Origin: Pseudomonadota bacterium
GTDB taxonomy: Bacteria > Pseudomonadota > Alphaproteobacteria > Rhizobiales > Tepidamorphaceae
DNA: 16,010 bases
NCBI GenBank assembly: GCA_023435545.1
Contig: JAEYRQ010000153.1
Location: forward strand, 1-16,010
Direction of reading: 5' to 3'
Under the pieces are notes generated by a model that was not told the origin of the DNA, ran no database searches, and was given only the letters and a program-made list of their open reading frames with translations. Below are positions 6,729 through 13,049 of the stretch, one piece after another (the stretch's first letter is position 1; each line of letters starts with the position of its first letter). Made by a program: the position numbers and the translations under genes.

Positions 6729-7985
6729 TCAGCGCGCCGTCCAGACGCTGCCCTCGACACCGCCCGCCACGCGGCCATTCTTGATGTGGATCCTCCTGCC
6801 CGGGAGGTTTCGGAACATGTCGACGATGTTCGACGCGGAATGCACGACGAGGTCTGCGCGCGCCCCTTCGTAGACACCGTAGTCGTCCAGGCCCATCAGC
6901 CGGGCCGGCCGGGACGTCGTCATCTCGAAGGCCTCGCGAACCTCTTCGTCGGTCCTCATCCCGGCACTGAGGCAGGTGATGTAGGCGGTATCGATCGGGT
7001 CCATCCTGTTGAAGCGGAACCAGATGTCGAACATGTTGTCCGCCGCCGCGCAGACATTGATGCCGGCATCCAGCAGTTCCTTCACCCTCGACGATCCCCG
7101 GCTCTTCGGGGTGCGTCCGGAGCCGCCCAGCATCTCGAGGTTCGCGATCGGAAGCACCGTGACGGCCATCTGAGCCGCCGCCACCTTGTCGATGACCCGC
7201 TTCGCCTCCTCGTCGGGATAGACCGCCAGCGCGCAGCAGTGGCCGGCCGTTACCCGCCCCTGCATGCCGCGCTCCACCGCCATGTCGGCGACCATTTCGA
7301 GCGTCTTGAACTCCGGCAGGTCGGTGTAGTCGCAGTGGAAGTCGATCGGGACGCCGGTCTCCTCGGCGATGTCGAAGATCGTGCGCACATGGGTTCTCTG
7401 ATCCTCGACCGACCGCTCGAACTCGGGCAGACCGCCGACGAGGTCCGCGCCCATTGCGATCGCCTCACGAAGGAGACCGGGCGCCTCGGGATCGGTGACG
7501 ATTCCCTCCTGCGGAAAGGCGATGATTTCCAGGTCGATCAGCCCCCGGAACCGTTCGCGCGCCCGCATGACACCCTCGAGCGAGACGAGCCTGGTGGCGA
7601 AGTCGACGTCGACATTCGTCCGCATCCGGCCGATGCCCTGCGCCACGGCGAGGTCGAGCGCCCGGCAGGCACGCTCCTCGACATCGGCCACCGTGAACTG
7701 CTTCTTGACCTCGTGTGCCTTCGCGAAGCTCTCCTGGTAGGAGACGGCACCGTAGAAGCCGCGCGACAGGACCTTGTCGAGATGGAAGTGCGGGTCGATG
7801 AAGCTCGGCGTCACAAGACCTCCGGCAGCATTGATGGCGCGGGAGGCTGTTCCCGCGAGCGTTGGCTCGATGGCGGTGACCCGGCCTGCGCGAACGGCGA
7901 TGTCGAAGACCCCCTGGCGGTCAAGCAGGGATGCGCCGCGCAGGATCAGATCGTACTCCAGTCCGCCTGGATCGCTGACCGACAT
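6729..7985 (-). CDS. Amidohydrolase, cytosine deaminase / AtzC-like
   Basis: This is a metal-dependent amidohydrolase of 418 residues, similar in length to E. coli cytosine deaminase (427) and aligning over its length. Metal ligands visible are His66-Phe-His68 (DPHFHLDK), His217 (HCDY) and Asp316 (AADNMFDIW); His249 (AGHCCA) and Gln159 (FPQEGI) are also conserved. The residue matching the catalytic Glu217 of CodA is Tyr220, so cytosine deamination is not assured. HLDK resembles AtzC, an N-isopropylammelide hydrolase. It probably acts in the cytoplasm on a nitrogen heterocycle or N-substituted amide; the substrate is unknown. The start at 7985 has a GGGGGAGAG ribosome binding site. It is divergent from the livFHMKG importer across about 250 bases, which suggests that the importer brings in its substrate. 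Creatinine deaminase is a related activity, raised only as a possibility because of the sarcosine oxidase next door. Confidence 0.85.
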   Translation of the reverse strand: MSVSDPGGLEYDLILRGASLLDRQGVFDIAVRAGRVTAIEPTLAGTASRAINAAGGLVTPSFIDPHFHLDKVLSRGFYGAVSYQESFAKAHEVKKQFTVADVEERACRALDLAVAQGIGRMRTNVDVDFATRLVSLEGVMRARERFRGLIDLEIIAFPQEGIVTDPEAPGLLREAIAMGADLVGGLPEFERSVEDQRTHVRTIFDIAEETGVPIDFHCDYTDLPEFKTLEMVADMAVERGMQGRVTAGHCCALAVYPDEEAKRVIDKVAAAQMAVTVLPIANLEMLGGSGRTPKSRGSSRVKELLDAGINVCAAADNMFDIWFRFNRMDPIDTAYITCLSAGMRTDEEVREAFEMTTSRPARLMGLDDYGVYEGARADLVVHSASNIVDMFRNLPGRRIHIKNGRVAGGVEGSVWTAR

Positions 7986-8109
7986 AACTCTCCCCCATCA
8001 CATCCCAAACCGCCCCGGACGGATCGGCGCCGGTTCATCTGGACCTTCGATTCGTCGGGGTCGGAGCAGCTCGAGAGACAGGATTCGCGGGCTTTCCACA
8101 CACAGTCGC

Positions 8110-8171
8110 TTGACGGCTCCGATCCCCAACCACTAGCCTATTTGTGGATATGATATCCAGCAACCGGATAT
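8110..8171 (+). promoter_or_regulatory. Promoter-like element with overlapping palindromic operator candidate
   Basis: A TTGACG -35 box at 8110-8115 (5 of 6) is followed by an 18-base spacer and a weak TAGCCT -10 at 8134-8139. The predicted start falls near 8146. Directly on it lies the perfect 15-bp palindrome TGGATATGATATCCA (8145-8159, central G at 8152). Outer TTG (8142-8144) and CAA (8161-8163) extend the symmetry with one base offset. A further half-site GGATAT occurs at 8166-8171, 20 bp from the first. This is the usual arrangement for a repressor overlapping the start site, and it lies in the divergent gap controlling the importer and the amidohydrolase. The regulator is not in the window. 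Confidence 0.5.
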
Positions 8172-8232
8172 TATGGCCACATGGGAGAAGGCGCTGTTCA
8201 GGCGCGCGCCAGGGTGGCAGGGGGAGTTCACA

Positions 8233-8955
8233 GTGGCGGCACCCTTGCTGGAGATTCGGAGCCTTTCCGTCTCCTATGGAGCGGTGCAGGCTGTCCGCGG
8301 CGTGTCGATCGCCGTCGCGCACGGCGAAGTCGCCACGCTGCTCGGCGCCAATGGTGCCGGGAAGTCCAGCACGCTCAATGCCATCGTCGGGCTGGCGCCG
8401 AGAAGCGCCGGCGCGATCGTTCTTGACGGCGCCGACATCACGGCTTTGTCGACCGAGGCGACGGTGCGCCGTGGCATCGCGCTGGTGCCGGAAGGAAGAC
8501 GGCTGTTCCAGAACATGACGGTGCGCGAAAATCTCAGGCTCGGCGCCGCGGCCCTGAGCCAGCACGAGTTCGAGACCGAACTCGAGGAATTCACCGGGCT
8601 GTTTCCGATTATCCGGCAAAGGTCGGACTCGCTCGCCGGACTGTTGTCGGGCGGGGAGCAGCAGCAGGTGGCGATAGCCCGCGCACTTCTGGGCAAGCCG
8701 AAGGTTCTGCTGATGGACGAGCCGTCGCTCGGCCTCGCGCCGATCGTCGTCGGCCTCGTGTTCGAGATCATCGCGGAACTCAAGCGTCGCGGCGTGACGA
8801 TCCTGCTGGTGGAGCAGAACGTGGAGCGCGCCATGCAGGTCGCCGACCAGGCCTATGTGCTCGGCTCCGGCGTCATCGAAGTGTCGGGCCGGGCCAGCGA
8901 ACTCGCGGCAAGCGAGATCGAGATGGCCTATCTCGGAATCGAGGCGGCGCACTGA
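8233..8955 (+). CDS. livF: HAAT-type ABC importer ATPase (LivF-like)
   Basis: This cytoplasmic ATPase subunit belongs to a branched-chain-amino-acid-type (HAAT) importer and has 240 residues from the GTG at 8233. That start follows GGGGAG by about seven bases and gives MAAPLLEIRSLSVSYG, the normal LivF beginning. An in-frame ATG at 8173 lacks a ribosome binding site and adds 20 unusual residues. Walker A is GANGAGKS (38-45), the signature LSGGEQQ (138-144), and Walker B VLLMDEP (158-164). ILLVEQN replaces the usual His switch by Gln, as is normal for LivF. RRLFQNMTVRENL follows the Q-loop pattern. It is the first gene of the importer operon, with livH starting one base after its stop. The name means family membership; the transported substrate need not be a branched-chain amino acid. 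Confidence 0.92.
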   Translation: MAAPLLEIRSLSVSYGAVQAVRGVSIAVAHGEVATLLGANGAGKSSTLNAIVGLAPRSAGAIVLDGADITALSTEATVRRGIALVPEGRRLFQNMTVRENLRLGAAALSQHEFETELEEFTGLFPIIRQRSDSLAGLLSGGEQQQVAIARALLGKPKVLLMDEPSLGLAPIVVGLVFEIIAELKRRGVTILLVEQNVERAMQVADQAYVLGSGVIEVSGRASELAASEIEMAYLGIEAAH

Positions 8956-8956
8956 G

Positions 8957-9847
8957 ATGGACCTGGCGATACAGCAGATCGTCAACGCGCTTTCGCTGGG
9001 ATCGATCTACGCGCTGATCGCGCTGGGCGTGGCGATGGTGTTCTCGATCCTGCGCCTCGCCAATTTCGCCCACGGCGAGATGGTGACCGTCACCGGCTAC
9101 ACGCTGTTCCTGCTGCTCGGGGTGGTGCCGTGGTACGTCGCTTTCGTGGCCGCCGTCATGGCGGCGATCCTCGCCGCGCTCATGCTGGAGCGCCTCGCCT
9201 ACCGCCGTCTGCGCGGCGCCCAGCCGCTTACCCTGCTGATGACCTCTTTCGCGGTATCGGTCGGGCTGCAGGGCCTGTTCCTGCTGATTTTCGGGCCGAG
9301 ACCCAAGGGGCTCGAACTGCCGGCGTTCGTGGACGCGATGGTGACGATCGGCACCGTCCGCATCCAGCTGATCGACCTCGTCGTGCTCGGCGTGACGATC
9401 ATCATAGTGCTCGGGCTGACGCTCTATCTGAAGAAGGCCGTACTCGGCCTCGCACTGAGGGCCGCCGCCGACGACTTCCCGACCACGCGGCTGATGGGCA
9501 TCCGCGCGAACGCCGTCGTCGTGGGAGCCTTCGTGATCTCCGGCGCGCTCGCCGGGATCGCCGGCCTGTTCCTGTTCGCGCTGGTTCCGAACGTCGTGCC
9601 GACATCGGGCTTCGGCCCGATGCTCAAGGGCTTCATCGCCTGCGTCATCGGCGGTCTCGGCAGCCTGCCGGCCGCGGTCATCGGCGGCTTTCTGCTGGCC
9701 TTCGTAGAGGTCGGCTTCGGCTCCATGCTGTCCAGCACGCTCAATCCGTATCTCGACGCCATCGTCTTCGCAGCCGCCATTCTCATCCTGCGCTGGCGGC
9801 CGAGCGGCGTGTTTGGCGTCAAGCTCGCCGAGGACATCCGGGTATGA
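8957..9847 (+). CDS. livH: HAAT-type ABC importer permease (LivH-like)
   Basis: This inner-membrane permease subunit has 296 residues from the ATG at 8957, which follows the livF stop by one base and gives MDLAIQQIVNALSLGSIYAL, a typical LivH N-terminus. The protein is almost entirely hydrophobic segments separated by short loops. Family hallmarks are YALIALGVAMVFSILRLANFAHGE, the cytoplasmic coupling loop around LALRAAADDFPTTRLMGI, and the C-terminal GFIACVIGGLGSLPAAVIGG. It should pair with LivM and dock on LivF and LivG. Its stop overlaps the livM start as ATGA (9844-9847), so the permease pair is translationally coupled. The frame is open further upstream inside livF, but that extension is not membrane-like and was rejected. 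Confidence 0.93.
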   Translation: MDLAIQQIVNALSLGSIYALIALGVAMVFSILRLANFAHGEMVTVTGYTLFLLLGVVPWYVAFVAAVMAAILAALMLERLAYRRLRGAQPLTLLMTSFAVSVGLQGLFLLIFGPRPKGLELPAFVDAMVTIGTVRIQLIDLVVLGVTIIIVLGLTLYLKKAVLGLALRAAADDFPTTRLMGIRANAVVVGAFVISGALAGIAGLFLFALVPNVVPTSGFGPMLKGFIACVIGGLGSLPAAVIGGFLLAFVEVGFGSMLSSTLNPYLDAIVFAAAILILRWRPSGVFGVKLAEDIRV

Positions 9848-10974
9848 TCCACGATCACCCCAGATGGTGGGTGCGCTCGCTGGTCGGTTCGGCGGAACTT
9901 GCCGTTCTGGTCGGCATCGTCGTGATCCTGGTGTCGACGTTCGGCTCAGCGACCGACGTACGGATCCTGAAATCCTTCCTGATCAGCCTGATCGGCGCCG
10001 TGGCGCTGATGGCCTATACCGGGCCGAGCGGCGTCATCTCCTTTGGTCACACCGCCTTCATCGCGCTCGGCGCGTACGGTTCCGCGCTGTTCACCGCCAA
10101 TCCCTCGATCAAGGCGGCGGCGATCCCCGACGCGCCGGCCTTCATCCTGTCGAGCCAGCTTCCCTTCCTGCCGGCCATCGCGATCGGCGTGGTGGTCGCG
10201 GTCGTCGTGGCCGCCGCCGTCGCACCGACCTTCGTGCGCCTCTCGGGGGCGGCGGCAGCGGTGGCGACGCTCGGGTTGATGGTCGTGGTCTACACCGTCC
10301 TATCCAACGCCGATTGGCTGACGCGCGGCTCGCGCGCCTTCAGCGGCATCCCGCCCTACGCGACGACCGCCTGGTGCTTCGCGGCAGCCGCCGTCGTCAT
10401 CCTGATCGCAAGGCTCTTGCGCGACTCCGACATCGGCCTCGGCCTGCGATCGAGCCGCGAGGATCCGATCTCGGCGGAGGCCTCGGGTGTCGACGTGCGT
10501 CGCGCGCGCTTCGTCGCCTGGGTCGTCAGTGCCGGCCTCGCGGCCGTCTCGGGGGCGCTCTATGCGCATTTCGTCCTGGCGATCCTGCCGCATGCCTTCC
10601 ACTTCCAGATGACCTTCCTGATCGTCACCATGGTGATCGTCGGTGGCCAGTCGATCACCGGAGCGGTGGCCGGCGCGACCGTCGTCACCATGATGGCGGA
10701 GCTGTTGCGGCGGGTCGAGAACGGCGTGCAGATCGGCGGCTTCCAGCTCACCGAGGCGCCGGGCCTCACCACGATCGTGCTCGCACTGACGATCGTCACC
10801 ATCCTCACGCTGCGCCCGCAGGGAATGCTTGGGCGCTGGGAGATCGACGAATTGATCGCGCGTCTGCGGCGACGACGGCGCGCATGGGGCTACATCCGTC
10901 CGGAAGTCCCCGACCGGGCGGATGCGACTGTGGTCGTGCATCAGCACCAACCGGACATGGAGAAGGTCAAATGA
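9844..10974 (+). CDS. livM: HAAT-type ABC importer permease (LivM-like)
   Basis: This is the second inner-membrane permease subunit, 376 residues. Recognisable segments are LISLIGAVALMAYTGPSGVISFGHTAFIALGAYGSALF split over the second and third hydrophobic helices, the coupling loop GLGLRSSREDPISAEASGVDVRRARF, the late HAFHFQMTFLIVTMVIVGG, and the terminal LRPQGMLGRWE motif. After this it carries about 45 extra residues, a strongly basic patch (RLRRRRRAWG) followed by a His/Gln/Asp tail, probably cytoplasmic. It overlaps livH by four bases and livK by four bases (ATGA at 10971-10974), so H, M and K form one coupled unit. Confidence 0.93.
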   Translation: MIHDHPRWWVRSLVGSAELAVLVGIVVILVSTFGSATDVRILKSFLISLIGAVALMAYTGPSGVISFGHTAFIALGAYGSALFTANPSIKAAAIPDAPAFILSSQLPFLPAIAIGVVVAVVVAAAVAPTFVRLSGAAAAVATLGLMVVVYTVLSNADWLTRGSRAFSGIPPYATTAWCFAAAAVVILIARLLRDSDIGLGLRSSREDPISAEASGVDVRRARFVAWVVSAGLAAVSGALYAHFVLAILPHAFHFQMTFLIVTMVIVGGQSITGAVAGATVVTMMAELLRRVENGVQIGGFQLTEAPGLTTIVLALTIVTILTLRPQGMLGRWEIDELIARLRRRRRAWGYIRPEVPDRADATVVVHQHQPDMEKVK

Positions 10975-12167
10975 AATCGATACTGCGAACGCGAAAGCTG
11001 ACCCTCGTCCTTAGCACCCTCATCGCCGGCGCCTTCGTCTTGCCGGCCCAGGCGGACCTCGAGGCTGGCAGTACCTACAAGATCGGTTGGGCGGCCGACC
11101 TCTCGAACTACCTGTCCTTTGTCGATGGACCGCTGGCAAAGGGCATGGAGGTCGCGATCGAGGAGATCAACTCGCAGGGCGGCATCGCCGGCAAGGTGAA
11201 GATCGAGCTCGACAAGCGCGACATGAAGTCCGATCCGATGCTGGGCGGCACCGTCGTCCAGGAGCTGATCAGCGACGGCGCGAACTTCATCGTCACCACC
11301 TGCGATACCGACGTGTCGCTGCCGGGCGCCCAGATCGCCGCCGCCAATGGCGTGCCGGTGATGAGCAGCTGCGGGGCGGATGCCGCCGGTCCGGGCCAGG
11401 TCCCCGACGGGTTCGGGTTCCTCAATGTGCCCGGTACGCTCACCCAGGGCGCCATGCTCGCCGAGCACGCGGCGTCGAAGGGCTACAAGAAGGCCTACAC
11501 GCTGAAGTCGAAGAGCGAAGGCTACACCCACACGCTCGCCAACGCCTTCGAGGAACGGTTCAAGGAACTGGGCGGCGAGATCGTCGGGGCGGACTTCTAT
11601 ACGCTCGGCGACAACAGCTACCGCGTGGTCGCGACGAAAATGGTCAACAGCGACGCCGACGTGCTGATGACGAACACTTTCGTCCCCGACACCACCGCCT
11701 TCCTCAAGGACCTCGAGCGCCTCGGCAACACCAAGCCGCTGCTGCTCGTCGACGGCAACGATGCGCCGGTCGTCTTCGATGCCGGCCAGCAGCTCGAGCT
11801 GTCGACGATGGCGACCTACGGCGGCAACCGGACGCCCGGCTCCGCCTTCGAGAAGTTCGAGCAGGAGTACGTGGCGAAGTTCGGCGAGGAGCCGGAATCG
11901 CTGCAGACGGCCCTCGGATACGACCTCATCGTCGCGGTCGCCGCCGCGGTCGAGGCTGCCGGCACCTTCGACGGGGCCGCCGTCCGCGATGCGCTGAACC
12001 AGCTCGAGAACGTTCCCGGTGCTACCGGCATGATCACCTACAAGGACAGCCCGATCGGTCCCGGAATCCCGAAGAAGGACTACGCGATCGTGACATTCGA
12101 CGTGCCCGGCAAGGCATTCGTCGTCGAGTCTGTCGGCTTTCCGGAGAAGTTCCCGGCGGTCAGGTAG
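10971..12167 (+). CDS. livK: HAAT-type periplasmic substrate-binding protein (LivK-like)
   Basis: This type I periplasmic binding protein of 398 residues captures the ligand for the importer. The signal peptide is clear: basic MKSILRTRKL, a hydrophobic core, and PAQA with cleavage after Ala28. The mature part starts its first lobe with YKIGWAADLSNYLSFVDGPLAKG, then AIEEINSQGGIAGK, typical of the Peripla_BP_6 group. Cys111 and Cys134 are spaced as in LivK-type proteins and could form a disulphide after export. ALGYDLIVAVAAAVEAAG near the C-terminus is the usual second-lobe helix. The ligand cannot be read from sequence. Because the amidohydrolase is divergent from this operon, a compound hydrolysed by that enzyme is a reasonable guess. 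A strong hairpin follows before livG. Confidence 0.92.
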   Translation: MKSILRTRKLTLVLSTLIAGAFVLPAQADLEAGSTYKIGWAADLSNYLSFVDGPLAKGMEVAIEEINSQGGIAGKVKIELDKRDMKSDPMLGGTVVQELISDGANFIVTTCDTDVSLPGAQIAAANGVPVMSSCGADAAGPGQVPDGFGFLNVPGTLTQGAMLAEHAASKGYKKAYTLKSKSEGYTHTLANAFEERFKELGGEIVGADFYTLGDNSYRVVATKMVNSDADVLMTNTFVPDTTAFLKDLERLGNTKPLLLVDGNDAPVVFDAGQQLELSTMATYGGNRTPGSAFEKFEQEYVAKFGEEPESLQTALGYDLIVAVAAAVEAAGTFDGAAVRDALNQLENVPGATGMITYKDSPIGPGIPKKDYAIVTFDVPGKAFVVESVGFPEKFPAVR

Positions 12168-12184
12168 AGCATCCCGGTTCATTC

Positions 12185-12214
12185 GCGCGCCGGCGGAGTC
12201 CACCGCCGGCGTGC
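12185..12214 (+). repeat. GC-rich 12-bp hairpin between livK and livG
   Basis: CGCCGGCGG (12188-12196) pairs perfectly with CCGCCGGCG (12203-12211) across the six-base loop AGTCCA. Three more outer pairs, one of them G-U, extend it to 12 bp. No T-run follows, so it is more likely an mRNA-stabilising or partially attenuating element at the 3' end of the binding-protein message than a full terminator. It occupies most of the 67-base gap before livG, ending 20 bases before the chosen livG ATG. Confidence 0.6.
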
Positions 12215-12234
12215 CATCCCGCGGAGTTGGGTGG

Positions 12235-12936
12235 ATGCGGCTCGAAGCCCGCGACATCGTCATGACGTTCAAGGGGCTGACGGCGCTCGATGGCGTCAGC
12301 CTGGAGGTCGAGCCTGGTGAAGTGCTCGGACTGATCGGGCCGAATGGCTCGGGCAAGACCACGCTGCTGAACCTCGTTTCCGGCGTCTACACGCCGACTT
12401 CGGGCTGCTTCGTCCTGGGTGAGCGGACGTGGAGCAGCATCGGGCTTCGGGCGGCTGCTCGCCTGGGCATCCGCCGGACCTTTCAGAACATCCGCCTGGC
12501 CGCCAGCCTGACCGCACTGGAAACCGTCGAGGTGGCTGCCGCATGGCTCAGCGATGGCGATCGGCGCGAGGTGGCTCTCGCCGCCTTGGAGGAGGTCGAT
12601 ATCATCGCCCATAGCGACCGCCTCGCACGCGAATTGCCCTACGGGCTGCAGCGCCGGCTGGAAATCGCGCGGGCGATCGCCGGCCGCGTGGCCTTCCTGC
12701 TGCTGGACGAACCAACGGCGGGTCTCAATCACCAGGAGTCCCAAGAGATCGTGCATCTGGTGCGCGGCATCCGCGACCGGCGCGGCTGCGGCGTCATCCT
12801 CATCGACCACGATCTCAAGGTGATCATGAATTCATGCGACAGGGTGGTGGTGCTGAACCAGGGCCGCCTGATCGCCTCGGGGGATCCCAAGACGGTGCGC
12901 AACGATCCCGAGGTCGTGCGAGCCTACCTCGGCTGA
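12235..12936 (+). CDS. livG: HAAT-type ABC importer ATPase (LivG-like), compact
   Basis: This is the second ATPase of the importer, 233 residues from the ATG at 12235, which has GGAG eight bases upstream. An in-frame GTG at 12211 would start inside the hairpin arm and was not preferred. Walker A is GPNGSGKT (35-42), the Q-loop region RRTFQNIRL, the signature-equivalent LPYGLQRRLEIARAIAG (from residue 134), Walker B FLLLDEP (154-160), and the switch His192 in LIDHD. GLIGPNGSGKTTLLNLVSG is typical of LivG. It is shorter than most LivG proteins (about 250-260) because the insertion after the Q-loop is missing; all nucleotide-binding motifs are intact. It is the last importer gene, separated from livK by the hairpin, so its expression may be lower than that of the binding protein. 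Confidence 0.9.
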   Translation: MRLEARDIVMTFKGLTALDGVSLEVEPGEVLGLIGPNGSGKTTLLNLVSGVYTPTSGCFVLGERTWSSIGLRAAARLGIRRTFQNIRLAASLTALETVEVAAAWLSDGDRREVALAALEEVDIIAHSDRLARELPYGLQRRLEIARAIAGRVAFLLLDEPTAGLNHQESQEIVHLVRGIRDRRGCGVILIDHDLKVIMNSCDRVVVLNQGRLIASGDPKTVRNDPEVVRAYLG

Positions 12937-13012
12937 ACGGCAAGGTGCTGAACCACACGCTACGCTCAATCTCCAACAGACCCGGCAAAAATTCGCGAAG
13001 GCTTGCAACCAC

Positions 13013-13023
13013 CGGTCGGACCG
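13013..13023. promoter_or_regulatory. FadR-like inverted repeat upstream of fadE
   Basis: CGGTC-G-GACCG is a perfect 5-bp inverted repeat around one central base, 26 bases upstream of the fadE start. Its core GGTCGGACC matches the GGTCNGAC core of the classical FadR operator, although the outer bases differ from the enterobacterial consensus. FadR-family (FCD GntR) regulators control beta-oxidation genes in several proteobacteria, so the position is suggestive. An 11-base palindrome can also arise by chance in GC-rich DNA. Confidence 0.4.
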
Positions 13024-13049
13024 TGCGTTGATGTCGTTGCAGGCTGGCC

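Noticed and set aside
6786..8153. Plus-strand open frame of 455 codons opposite the amidohydrolase
   Set aside because: The minus-strand frame carries all amidohydrolase metal ligands and a good ribosome binding site; this one is its complement.
9130..9843. Upstream extension of the livM frame into livH
   Set aside because: The extension is Arg-rich and not membrane-like. The ATG at 9844 gives a normal LivM start with ATGA coupling.
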